From Aquabacterium sp. (GTDB lineage: Bacteria; Pseudomonadota; Gammaproteobacteria; Burkholderiales; Burkholderiaceae_C): a DNA stretch of 64,000 nt. A model generated the notes under the pieces. The model was not told where the DNA came from, searched no databases, and saw nothing but the letters and a program-made list of their open reading frames with translations. The first letter of the stretch is position 1. Every line of letters starts with the position of its first letter. The position numbers were made by a program, and so were the translations under genes. The DNA is taken from assembly GCA_030654395.1 (NCBI GenBank), contig JAURXM010000025.1:310001-374000 (forward strand), read 5' to 3'. Below, piece after piece: positions 1-8,098 of the stretch.

Positions 1-962
1 TCAAGGAAGACGGCGCCTCGGACTGGCCGACGTTTGCGGAAAAAGCCAAAAAGCTACTGGTCAACGACAAGGTCGCCACCGTGTTTGGTTGCTGGACTTC
101 AGCATCGCGCAAGGCCGTTTTGCCCGTGTTTGAGAAAGAAAACGGCCTGCTCTACTACCCCACCTTCTACGAAGGCTTGGAGCAATCCAAGAACGTGATC
201 TACACCGGCCAAGAGGCCACGCAACAGATCATCTGGAGCCTCGATTGGGGCAAGAAAGAGAAAAAGGCCAAAACCTTCTTCTTGGTCGGTTCAGACTACA
301 TCTGGCCACGAACCTCGATGAAGATTGCGCGCAAACACATAGAGAACTTTCAAAAGGGCTCCGTGGTAGGCGAGGAGTACTACCCGCTGGGCAACACGAA
401 CTTCAACTCCCTGATCAACAAGATCAAGGTGGCCAAGCCCGATTGCATCTTCGCCGCCGTGGTCGGTGGCTCCAACGTGGCCTTCTACAAGCAACTCAAA
501 GCCGCAGGCATCACGGGCGCCAAGCAGTTCCTGCTGACCCTGGCCGTGACCGAGGATGAAATGCTGGGCGTGGGTGGTGAAAACTTCGCGGGCTTTTACT
601 CGTCCATGAAGTACTTCCAATCACTGACCAACGACAACAATAAGAAGTTTGTCGCGGCGTTCAAAGCGGCCTATGGTCCCAAATCTGTGATCGGCGATGT
701 GACCCAGGCAGGCTACCTCGGCCCATGGCTTTGGAAGGCTGCGGTCGAGAAGGCTGGCAGCTTCGATGTCGACAAAGTGGTGGCCGCATCACCGGGTATC
801 GAACTGAAGACAGCACCCGAAGGGTACGTCAAAGTGCACGCCAACCACCACTTGTGGAGCAAGGCACGCATCGGACAGGGACAAGCCGATGGCACCTTCA
901 AACTGGTCGCTGAGTCAACCGATCTGATCGAGCCCAACCCCTTCCCCAAGGGCTATCAATAG
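1..962 (+). CDS. Urea/amide-type ABC transporter substrate-binding protein, 5' truncated
   Basis: The reading frame is open from base 3 to the stop at 960-962, so the N-terminus and signal peptide lie before the window; the first in-frame ATG (81) is internal. The protein is a periplasmic binding protein of the UrtA/FmdD family: it shares FGCWTS-SRK and YEG-E-SKNV-YTG segments with the UrtA encoded at 38713-39984. It heads a run of two permeases, two ATPases and formamidase, so the ligand is inferred to be a short-chain amide or urea, as for Methylophilus FmdD. Family assignment is firm; the exact ligand is inference. Confidence 0.9.
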   Translation, partial: KEDGASDWPTFAEKAKKLLVNDKVATVFGCWTSASRKAVLPVFEKENGLLYYPTFYEGLEQSKNVIYTGQEATQQIIWSLDWGKKEKKAKTFFLVGSDYIWPRTSMKIARKHIENFQKGSVVGEEYYPLGNTNFNSLINKIKVAKPDCIFAAVVGGSNVAFYKQLKAAGITGAKQFLLTLAVTEDEMLGVGGENFAGFYSSMKYFQSLTNDNNKKFVAAFKAAYGPKSVIGDVTQAGYLGPWLWKAAVEKAGSFDVDKVVAASPGIELKTAPEGYVKVHANHHLWSKARIGQGQADGTFKLVAESTDLIEPNPFPKGYQ

Positions 963-1004
963 CCCCCGGCTTGATTGGCCCGTGTACCGCAAGCAGGAGC
1001 AACG

Positions 1005-1919
1005 ATGACGATTTCTGAAATGATGAACATTGGCCTGATGCAAGGCTTTGCTGGCCTAAGCCTGTTTTCTGTGCTCTTGCTCATGGGCCTAGGCTTAGCC
1101 GTGATTTTTGGACAAATGGGTGTGATCAACATGGCCCATGGCGAGTTCATGACCATTGGTGCCTACACGACCTTTCTAGGCTCGACGATGGCCGAGAAAT
1201 ACGCGCCCAACCTCATTGCCTACTACTTCCCCGTGGCGATCTTGCTGGCCTTTTGCTTGGCGTTCATCGTGGGCTGGATCACGGAGTGGGCACTCATTCG
1301 TCACCTCTACAAGCGGCCCCTAGACACCTTGCTCGCCACGTGGGGACTGAGCCTGGGCATGCAACAGTTTTTCCGAACCGCGATTGGCCCCAAGGAGGTC
1401 AGCCCCACTCTGCCCGATTGGCTGATGGGCTCTTGGTCACCACATGAAGGTCTGGACATCCCCATTAACGGCATGTTCGTGATGGGGCTAACCACCATCG
1501 TCACAGCCTTGTTGCTCTTGGCCTTGTACCGCGCTCGATGGGGTCTGCGTGTGCGGGCCACCGTGAGCAACCGCGTGATGGCCAACGCCATCGGCATCAA
1601 TACCCAAAAAACAGACCGTCTGACCTTCGCCATTGGCTGCGGCATCGCAGGCATTGCTGGCGCAGCCTTTACCACCATCGGCTCGACTGGCCCTACCAGC
1701 GGCTCGCTCTACATCGTAGATTCATTCTTGGTGGTGACCTTCGGTGGTGCAGCCAGCCTACTCGGCACCGTAGCTTCGGCCTTTGGCATCGCTCAGACGC
1801 AGTCGATTGCCGAGTTTTTCCTGTCGGGCTCGAACGCGAAGGTGCTCACATTGATGCTCGTCATCACCATTTTGATGATCCGTCCTCAAGGCCTGTTCGC
1901 CGCCAAAGTGCGCCGCTGA
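1005..1919 (+). CDS. Urea/amide ABC transporter permease, UrtB-like (FmdE-like)
   Basis: Inner-membrane permease of about 304 residues from the branched-chain amino acid/urea (LivH/UrtB) family. It is strongly hydrophobic, with the family signature GQMGVINMAHGEF near the N-terminus, and ends ...RPQGLFAAKVRR, the typical LivH/UrtB tail. I chose ATG 1005 because AGGAGC lies just upstream; an in-frame TTG at 975 lacks such a site. Unlike the UrtB at 37045-38622 it has no N-terminal periplasmic extension, so it is a shorter paralogue. It lies 42 bases after the binding-protein gene in the same operon. Confidence 0.9.
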   Translation: MTISEMMNIGLMQGFAGLSLFSVLLLMGLGLAVIFGQMGVINMAHGEFMTIGAYTTFLGSTMAEKYAPNLIAYYFPVAILLAFCLAFIVGWITEWALIRHLYKRPLDTLLATWGLSLGMQQFFRTAIGPKEVSPTLPDWLMGSWSPHEGLDIPINGMFVMGLTTIVTALLLLALYRARWGLRVRATVSNRVMANAIGINTQKTDRLTFAIGCGIAGIAGAAFTTIGSTGPTSGSLYIVDSFLVVTFGGAASLLGTVASAFGIAQTQSIAEFFLSGSNAKVLTLMLVITILMIRPQGLFAAKVRR

Positions 1920-1958
1920 ACAACGCGCTGATCCACCAGTTTCCAAAGGAATTTTTCG

Positions 1959-3071
1959 ATGCATCAAATCACAGACTGGATCACGCAGCGCAAGCTAGGC
2001 AGCATCTTGTTATTGGCCCTGCTTTTGATCGTGGTCTTTCCTCTCGCGCTGGAGCCCTTTCGGCTTAACCTGGTCGGCAAGTACCTCAGCTATGCATTCG
2101 TGGCACTGGGGCTGGTGATGCTGTGGGGGCACGCTGGCATCCTGAGCCTTGGCCAAGGCGTCTTCTTCGGACTGGGCGGCTACATGATGGCCATGTTCCT
2201 CAAGCTCGAAGCGTCCGACCCCATCAGCACCAAGATCCAATCCACCCCCGGCATCCCAGACTTCATGGACTGGAACCAGTTGCATGAGCTGCCGTTTTGG
2301 TGGCTTCCCTTCAAGAGCTTGCCACTGGCACTGATCGCGGTCATCGTGGTGCCCATGCTGCTGGCCTTCATCATCAGCTACGCCATGTTCAAACGACGTG
2401 TGGGCGGGGTTTACTTCGCCATCATCACGCAGGCTGTAGCGTTGGTGCTGACCGTACTGATCATTGGGCAGCAAGGCTTCACAGGTGGCGTCAACGGCAT
2501 CACCGACTTGAAGACCATGTTGGGTTGGGACATCCGCACAGACTCGGCCAGATTGACCCTCTATTTTGTTTGCGTCGCTCTGTTGTTCGCCTCCGTATTT
2601 TTGTGTCGCTGGATCCAAGCCAGCAAGCTGGGCACGCTGCTGCTGGCCATGCGCGACAAAGAGGACCGGGTGCGCTTCTCGGGCTACGACGTGGCCATGT
2701 TCAAGGTCTTTGCCTTCATGTTAGCGGCCATGTTGTCAGCCGTTGGTGGCGCCATGTTCACCTTACAAGTGGGGTTCATGTCACCGTCCTTTGTAGGCAT
2801 CGTGCCGTCCATCGAGATGGTGATCTTTGCCGCCGTAGGTGGGCGCATGAGCTTGATCGGAGCCATCTATGGTGCGCTGCTCGTGAATTTCGGCAAGACC
2901 TATTTTTCAGAGAGCGCGCCTGATCTGTGGCTCTTCTTGATGTCGGCCCTTTTCATCGGCGTGACCATGGCCTTCCCCGACGGTTTGGCTGGCCTGTGGG
3001 CGCAAAAAGTCCAGCCCTGGTTGACGACCCATCGACGACCAACAGGCCTGAGCCCCAGGAGTCAAACATGA
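1959..3071 (+). CDS. Urea/amide ABC transporter permease, UrtC-like (FmdF-like)
   Basis: Second inner-membrane permease (370 residues) of the LivM/UrtC family. Recognisable segments are LWGHAGILSLGQGVFFGLGGY near residue 50, GGVYFAIITQAVAL in the middle and a C-terminal PDGLAGLW. It pairs with the UrtB-like permease to form the channel for an amide or urea. An AAAGGAA site precedes ATG 1959. Its stop overlaps the start of the first ATPase gene (ATGA at 3068-3071), which indicates translational coupling. Confidence 0.9.
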   Translation: MHQITDWITQRKLGSILLLALLLIVVFPLALEPFRLNLVGKYLSYAFVALGLVMLWGHAGILSLGQGVFFGLGGYMMAMFLKLEASDPISTKIQSTPGIPDFMDWNQLHELPFWWLPFKSLPLALIAVIVVPMLLAFIISYAMFKRRVGGVYFAIITQAVALVLTVLIIGQQGFTGGVNGITDLKTMLGWDIRTDSARLTLYFVCVALLFASVFLCRWIQASKLGTLLLAMRDKEDRVRFSGYDVAMFKVFAFMLAAMLSAVGGAMFTLQVGFMSPSFVGIVPSIEMVIFAAVGGRMSLIGAIYGALLVNFGKTYFSESAPDLWLFLMSALFIGVTMAFPDGLAGLWAQKVQPWLTTHRRPTGLSPRSQT

Positions 3072-3811
3072 GCAAGAAAGAATTTGCCCTTTACATCGAA
3101 GACCTCACGGTGTCTTTTGACGGCTTCAAGGCGATCGACAGCTTGAACCTTTACGTCGACAAAGATGAGCTTCGCGTGATCATCGGCCCCAATGGCGCGG
3201 GCAAAACCACGCTGCTGGACCTGATCTGCGGCAAGACACGAGCCAGCCACGGCAGCATCAGATTCAAAAATGAAGAGCTGACCAAAAAACCAGAACACCA
3301 GATCGTTCGGGCAGGTGTCGGGCGCAAATTTCAGACCCCCTCAATTTACGAGAACCTTTCCGTGTTCCAAAACCTCGAAGTGTCCTTCCCACGAGGACGA
3401 TCGGTGCTGGGCGCACTGGGATTCAAGTGCACCCATGAGGTCAAAGCACGCGTGCAAGCCGTAGCCGAAGAAATCGGTCTGGCCGACAAACTCGACAGCG
3501 AAGCGGGCCTGCTTTCGCACGGCCAAAAGCAATGGCTGGAGATTGGCATGCTGTTGATGCAAGAGCCAGAACTGTTGATGCTGGACGAGCCCATCGCTGG
3601 GATGAGCGCCCGCGAGCGCGAAGTCACCGCCGAGTTGCTCAAGCGCATCTGCAAGAACCGTTCGATGATCGTGATTGAACACGATATGGCTTTTGTTGCG
3701 CAGATCGCGTCAAAGGTCACTGTGATGCACCAAGGAAAGATCCTCGCCGAAGGCTCCATGGACGAAGTTCAAAACGACCCACAAGTGATTGACGTTTACC
3801 TAGGCCATTGA
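3068..3811 (+). CDS. Urea/amide ABC transporter ATP-binding protein, UrtD-like
   Basis: ATPase of 247 residues energising the two permeases. It has a Walker A GPNGAGKTT, the LivG/UrtD-type signature LSHGQKQWLEIGMLL, Walker B LLMLDEPIAGM and the switch region VIEHDMAFV. LSHGQKQWLEIG with IAGM is characteristic of UrtD rather than generic LivG, and the same words occur in the UrtD at 35076-35948. The start at 3068 overlaps the preceding stop and has AGGA upstream. Earlier in-frame starts would run deep into the permease gene and were rejected. Confidence 0.92.
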   Translation: MSKKEFALYIEDLTVSFDGFKAIDSLNLYVDKDELRVIIGPNGAGKTTLLDLICGKTRASHGSIRFKNEELTKKPEHQIVRAGVGRKFQTPSIYENLSVFQNLEVSFPRGRSVLGALGFKCTHEVKARVQAVAEEIGLADKLDSEAGLLSHGQKQWLEIGMLLMQEPELLMLDEPIAGMSAREREVTAELLKRICKNRSMIVIEHDMAFVAQIASKVTVMHQGKILAEGSMDEVQNDPQVIDVYLGH

Positions 3812-3834
3812 GCCATGGCAACAAGGAGAACCCC

Positions 3835-4524
3835 ATGCTGGATGTGAAAGACCTGTACGTGAGCTATGGCCAGAGCGAGGCGCTGCACGGCATCTCGTTT
3901 GAGGCCAACAAAAATGAAACCGTGGCCATCATGGGGCGCAATGGCATGGGCAAAACCACCCTGTTCAAGAGCTTGATGGGGGTGCTTCCCACCAAGTCTG
4001 GCCAAATCAAGGTGGCAGGCAACGATGTCAGCAAGATGGAGAGCTTCCAGCGTGTGGCACGAGGCATCGCCTATGTGCCGCAAGGCCGCATGATTTTCCC
4101 GACATTGACTGTCGAAGAGAACATCCAGACCGGACTGGAGAACAGCAAACACAAGCGCATCCCAGACGAAATTTATGCGCTCTTCCCTGTGCTCTTTGAC
4201 ATGAAGAACCGCAAGGGTGGCAACCTTTCAGGTGGGCAGCAACAGCAATTGGCCATCGCCCGCGCACTGGTCACCAACCCTCAGGTTCTACTGCTAGACG
4301 AGCCAACAGAAGGCATCCAGCCTTCCATCATCAAAGACATCGCCAAGGCGCTCAACGAGATCCGCAAGCTGCGCGAAATCACGATCGTGGTGTCGGAACA
4401 AGTGCTGTCATTTGCAATGGATGTCGCCGATCGCCTGTTCGTGATCGAAGGCGGCCGTCTGGTCCATGAAACCAAACGCAACGACACCGACATCGCGCAC
4501 ATCAAGCAATACCTATCCGTCTGA
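3835..4524 (+). CDS. Urea/amide ABC transporter ATP-binding protein, UrtE-like
   Basis: Second ATPase (229 residues), LivF/UrtE family: Walker A GRNGMGKTT, signature NLSGGQQQQLAIARAL, Walker B VLLLDEPTEGIQPSII. The phrase TEGIQPSIIKDI also occurs in the UrtE at 34371-35063 and is typical of UrtE. ATG 3835 is preferred because AAGGAG lies six bases upstream; a TTG at 3808 overlapping the preceding stop has no such site. Completes a five-part importer with the preceding four genes. Confidence 0.92.
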   Translation: MLDVKDLYVSYGQSEALHGISFEANKNETVAIMGRNGMGKTTLFKSLMGVLPTKSGQIKVAGNDVSKMESFQRVARGIAYVPQGRMIFPTLTVEENIQTGLENSKHKRIPDEIYALFPVLFDMKNRKGGNLSGGQQQQLAIARALVTNPQVLLLDEPTEGIQPSIIKDIAKALNEIRKLREITIVVSEQVLSFAMDVADRLFVIEGGRLVHETKRNDTDIAHIKQYLSV

Positions 4525-4540
4525 CCCAAAGGAGCATCTC

Positions 4541-5773
4541 ATGGCTGAAACCCTGATCAAAGTTGACCTCGCTCAATCTGCATACGACAACGAAAACGTC
4601 CACAACCGTTGGCACCCTGATGTGCCCATGGCCTGCTGGGTCAACCCAGGCGATGACTTCATCTTGGAGACCTACGACTGGACAGGCGGCTTCATCAAAA
4701 ACAATGACAGCGCTGACGATGTGCGCGACATCGACCTGTCCATCGTCCACTTCCTATCAGGCCCGGTGGGCGTCAAGGGTGCCGAGCCCGGCGACCTGCT
4801 GGTAGTTGACCTGCTCGACATCGGCGCCATGCCCGACAGTCAATGGGGCTTCAACGGCTTCTTCAGCAAGAAAAACGGCGGCGGCTTTCTGACCGATCAC
4901 TTCCCGCTGGCTCAGAAATCCATCTGGGATTTCAACGGCATGTTCACCAAAAGCCGCCACGTACCCGGCGTTGAATATGCAGGCTTGATCCACCCTGGAC
5001 TGATCGGTTGCCTGCCCGACCAGAAAATGTTGGAGGCTTGGAACGCCCGCGAACAAGAACTCATCGACACCGACCCGACCCGCGTACCCGGTCTGGCCAA
5101 CCCCCCCTTCGCGGCCACAGCCCACTTGGGCAAGGCGCAAGGCGCAGCCAAGGCCAAAGCAGCCGCCGAGGGCGCCCGCACCGTGCCACCGAGAGAGCAC
5201 GGCGGCAACTGTGACATCAAGGATTTGTCGCGTGGCTCAAAAGTATTTTTCCCCGTCTACGTGGATGGTGCTGGCCTGAGCGTGGGAGATTTGCACTTCA
5301 GCCAAGGTGATGGTGAAATCACTTTTTGCGGCGCCATTGAAATGGCTGGCTGGGTGCACATGCGCGTCAGCCTCATCAAAGGCGGCATGGCCAAATACGG
5401 CATCAAGAACCCCATATTCAAACCCAGCCCCATCACCCCCAACTACAAGGACTACCTGATCTTTGAAGGCATCTCGGTGGATGAAGGCGGCAAGCAGCAC
5501 TACCTAGACGTGAACGTGGCCTACCGCCAAGCTTGCCTCAACGCCATCGAATACCTCAAAAAATTTGGTTACAGCGGTGCGCAGGCGTACTCCATCTTGG
5601 GAACGGCACCTGTGCAAGGCCACATCAGCGGCGTCGTAGACGTGCCTAACGCCTGTGCCACCTTGTGGTTGCCCACCGAGATCTTCGAGTTCGACATCAA
5701 CCCGACGGCGACTGGGCCCATCGTGATGCTCGATGGCAGCATCCAAATGCCCATTTCTCAAGACATCAAGTGA
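4541..5773 (+). CDS. fmdA: Formamidase
   Basis: Cytoplasmic acetamidase/formamidase family enzyme (410 residues, close to the usual 407) that hydrolyses formamide to formate and ammonia. The N-terminal half shows TYDWTGG, NNDSADDV and GDLLVVDLLDIG, and the C-terminal half shows the family's DVNVAYRQACLNAIEYL. ATG 4541 follows an AAAGGAG site; upstream starts would lie within the ATPase gene. It sits directly behind a urea/amide-type importer and before fmdB, the order known from Methylophilus methylotrophus, which supports formamide or a related short amide as imported substrate. Confidence 0.93.
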   Translation: MAETLIKVDLAQSAYDNENVHNRWHPDVPMACWVNPGDDFILETYDWTGGFIKNNDSADDVRDIDLSIVHFLSGPVGVKGAEPGDLLVVDLLDIGAMPDSQWGFNGFFSKKNGGGFLTDHFPLAQKSIWDFNGMFTKSRHVPGVEYAGLIHPGLIGCLPDQKMLEAWNAREQELIDTDPTRVPGLANPPFAATAHLGKAQGAAKAKAAAEGARTVPPREHGGNCDIKDLSRGSKVFFPVYVDGAGLSVGDLHFSQGDGEITFCGAIEMAGWVHMRVSLIKGGMAKYGIKNPIFKPSPITPNYKDYLIFEGISVDEGGKQHYLDVNVAYRQACLNAIEYLKKFGYSGAQAYSILGTAPVQGHISGVVDVPNACATLWLPTEIFEFDINPTATGPIVMLDGSIQMPISQDIK

Positions 5774-5788
5774 GCAGGGAGCACGCGC

Positions 5789-6145
5789 ATGCCCACTTAT
5801 GACTACGCATGTCCAGACTGCGGAGGCTTTGACGCCTTTCGCAGCGTGGCACAACGAAACGATCCAGCCCTTTGTCCTGACTGTGGCGCAGGCGCACCCC
5901 GTGTGTTCGTGACTGCGCCACGGCTGGCGCTGCTGAGCAGGGACAAACGAACAGCGATGGACACCAACGAGCGTGCTCAGCACGAACCTCAGTCGTCACG
6001 CGATCAGGGCAGCTACAGCCGACTCAAGCACCCATCCGGATGTGGTTGCTGTTCGACAAGCAGTGGCAAGCGTAGCGCCACGGTGGTCGCGGCCAATGGG
6101 GCAAAAGGTTTTCCAAGCAAACGACCTTGGATGATCAGCCATTAA
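5789..6145 (+). CDS. fmdB: FmdB-type zinc-ribbon regulatory protein
   Basis: Protein of 118 residues with the FmdB N-terminal zinc ribbon: MPTYDYACPDCG (first Cys pair) and CPDCG near residue 33 (second pair). In Methylophilus FmdB is considered a positive regulator of formamidase expression; that role is inferred here. The C-terminal part is basic and low in complexity and holds a further cysteine cluster (SGCGCCS), which could bind metal but is not part of the core fold. It begins 15 bases after fmdA and appears to be the last gene of the operon. Confidence 0.85.
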   Translation: MPTYDYACPDCGGFDAFRSVAQRNDPALCPDCGAGAPRVFVTAPRLALLSRDKRTAMDTNERAQHEPQSSRDQGSYSRLKHPSGCGCCSTSSGKRSATVVAANGAKGFPSKRPWMISH

Positions 6146-6250
6146 CGGAAGGCGTGCACAAAAACTCAATCTCATGAGGTACTCAGCTGCATTAATAAGT
6201 CATGCTTACACACCAGTTGTCTATGGATAAAGCCAAGCTCATCACACGCC

Positions 6251-6565
6251 ATGATCGTCAGCAACTTATTCGCCAGCATACCAAGCCACTTGCCCGCTGA
6301 ACTATCGCAAACACTGGTGAGCTCGAACAACATCAGAATAGAGCGCATCGTTTCAGCAGGTCATGTCTCTGCTGATGGCCATTGGTACGATCAATCTGAA
6401 AATGAATGGGTTATCGTCTTAAAGGGCGAAGCCAAACTAGAAACAGAAACTGGCTCGCACCATTTAAATTCAGGTGATTACGTCAACATCCCGGCGCACA
6501 CCAAGCACCGCGTCGCGTGGACCACGCCAACCGAAGAAACTATTTGGTTGGCTATTTTCTATTGA
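6251..6565 (+). CDS. Small single-domain cupin protein
   Basis: Protein of 104 residues made of one conserved cupin barrel: a beta-strand rich core with NEWVIVLKGEAKLETE followed by GDYVNIPAHTKHRV. The two cupin motifs with histidine and glutamate residues can bind a metal. Members of this size occur as stand-alone proteins of unknown substrate. It stands alone, 105 bases after fmdB with no clear terminator between them, so weak read-through from the amide operon is possible. No specific function can be assigned. Confidence 0.8.
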   Translation: MIVSNLFASIPSHLPAELSQTLVSSNNIRIERIVSAGHVSADGHWYDQSENEWVIVLKGEAKLETETGSHHLNSGDYVNIPAHTKHRVAWTTPTEETIWLAIFY

Positions 6566-6689
6566 ATGCGCATTTTTCGCCAAAAAGTGCCACCGCTTCC
6601 TCAAGTCGTTGTGTCAAGGGTCGAAACCCAAACTGAGCGCATCAACAGTGCAGCGCGCCAGTCACACAGCGACAAGCAAGGAACACGTC

Positions 6690-7403
6690 ATGCGATATTT
6701 GATTTCTAAGGCACAGAGCACCCGCGCTTTGTTGGCTGCACCCTTGCTGACGCTAAGCTGCCTGACCGCCCATGCCGGACGGCCTTTGGCCACCGAAGAC
6801 GCTGGCACCAATGCACAGGCCCAATGCCAGGTTGAAGCTTGGGTTGACAGCAGCAGCACCGCTCGCAGCAGCCACCTTGCACCGGCTTGCGGCCTGATCG
6901 ATGGGCTGGAACTGGGTTTTGAGCTGATCAAGGCATCACCTAAGGACGAACAAGCACAAGGGCGAGCAGCCGCTTTGAAGTGGGCGCCAGAATGGCTGGC
7001 TTGGCAGGGTATGCGGTTCGGCCTGAAGGGCAGCACAGCCAGTCAAAAAGACCCAAGCGAGACGCGTTGGCGTCAAGCTAATTTGGCTGTTTTGGCCATC
7101 TCCAGCCTGCCCATCAACCCGCAATGGACAGCGCATTTCAACATCGGTCGTCAACGTGACAAGTTGGTCGGCGTCAACAGCACGACCTACGGCGCTGCAC
7201 TGGTCTGGACGCCCCATGAGCGCTGGATGGTATTTGGCGAATTGACAGGCACCGACAAAACGCCCGCGACCGAAACACTTGGCGTGCGCTGGTGGCTCTT
7301 GCCTGACACATTGGGCTTGGATGTGACCACCAGCAGAGGCAATGCCACACCAGACAGTGCAGCATGGGGCCTTGGTCTGGGTTGGTATGGCATCCACTTT
7401 TAA
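6690..7403 (+). CDS. Exported hypothetical protein, possible outer-membrane or periplasmic protein
   Basis: Unrecognised protein of 237 residues. The start at 6690 has AAGGAA just upstream and gives a clear signal peptide: basic residues, then LLAAPLLTLSCLTAHA with likely cleavage after AHA. The mature part begins RPLATEDAGT and has alternating hydrophobic/polar stretches and aromatic-rich segments ending WGLGLGWYGIHF, with a C-terminal Phe as in outer-membrane beta-barrels. This resembles small barrel proteins described as cell-envelope biogenesis or OmpW-like, but no family can be named with confidence. It is followed by cheW with its own promoter. Confidence 0.7.
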   Translation: MRYLISKAQSTRALLAAPLLTLSCLTAHAGRPLATEDAGTNAQAQCQVEAWVDSSSTARSSHLAPACGLIDGLELGFELIKASPKDEQAQGRAAALKWAPEWLAWQGMRFGLKGSTASQKDPSETRWRQANLAVLAISSLPINPQWTAHFNIGRQRDKLVGVNSTTYGAALVWTPHERWMVFGELTGTDKTPATETLGVRWWLLPDTLGLDVTTSRGNATPDSAAWGLGLGWYGIHF

Positions 7404-7432
7404 AGAACCGGCAAATTTACCTGTTTTCGAGC

Positions 7433-7459
7433 TTTAGTCCGCCTGAAACTGGCCGATAT
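7433..7459 (+). promoter_or_regulatory. Candidate sigma-28 (FliA) promoter of cheW
   Basis: GCCGATAT at 7452-7459 matches seven of eight positions of the FliA -10 element GCCGATAA. Eleven bases upstream, TTTAGTCC (7433-7440) matches four of eight positions of the FliA -35 element TAAAGTTT. The promoter lies 52 bases before the cheW ATG. A flagellar/chemotaxis sigma factor in front of a chemotaxis coupling gene is biologically consistent. Confidence 0.5.
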
Positions 7460-7510
7460 TCAGGGTGCACGACCCCAATAGCGCTCAAACTCAACACGAC
7501 AAGGACGAGC

Positions 7511-8098
7511 ATGGAAACCCTGCAAGCCGCCCCTCAGACACAACCCGCCGCACGCAGCGATGCGGCCCACCCTTCGGCTGGCTTTGGCTTGCGTAACAGT
7601 CCAGCGCGCCAGGTTCGCCATGTACCGCCTGGCCGTGAGTACCTGACATTCCGCTTGGGCAGCGAAGAGTACGGCATCGACATCTTGAAGGTTCAGGAGA
7701 TCCGATCCTACGAGCCGCCAACCAAAATCGCCAACGCACCGTCCTACCTCAAGGGCGTCGTCAATTTGCGTGGTGTGATCGTCCCCATTGTTGACCTGCG
7801 CGTGAAGTTCAACTGCTTCAACGAAGACGGTCAAACCGAAATCAACAGCTTCACGGTTGTGATTGTCTTGAACGTGCGTGGCCGTGTGGTCGGCGCTGTG
7901 GTGGACTCGGTCAGTGACGTGATGCAGTTGGCTGAGTCATCTATCCAGCCTGCCCCAGAAATGAGCACATCGGTTGTGGACACCACCTACATCACTGGCA
8001 TCGCCAACGTGAATGACCGTTTGCTGATTTTGATGGACATCGAATCCCTCATGGGCAGCGCCGAGATGGGCCTGATCAACAGTCTGGCGACAAACTGA
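7511..8098 (+). CDS. cheW: Chemotaxis coupling protein CheW
   Basis: CheW-family adaptor (195 residues) that links chemoreceptors to the histidine kinase CheA in the cytoplasm. The CheW domain runs from about residue 40: YLTFRLGSEEYGIDILKVQEIRSY, then GVVNLRGVIVPIVDLR and VVGAVVDSVSDVM, all hallmark segments. A 38-residue polar extension precedes the domain. ATG 7511 is preferred because it follows AAGGACGAG and a likely FliA promoter. No cheA, cheY or receptor gene is nearby, so this is a solitary cheW. Its last 23 bases overlap the end of the convergent permease gene. Confidence 0.93.
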   Translation: METLQAAPQTQPAARSDAAHPSAGFGLRNSPARQVRHVPPGREYLTFRLGSEEYGIDILKVQEIRSYEPPTKIANAPSYLKGVVNLRGVIVPIVDLRVKFNCFNEDGQTEINSFTVVIVLNVRGRVVGAVVDSVSDVMQLAESSIQPAPEMSTSVVDTTYITGIANVNDRLLILMDIESLMGSAEMGLINSLATN

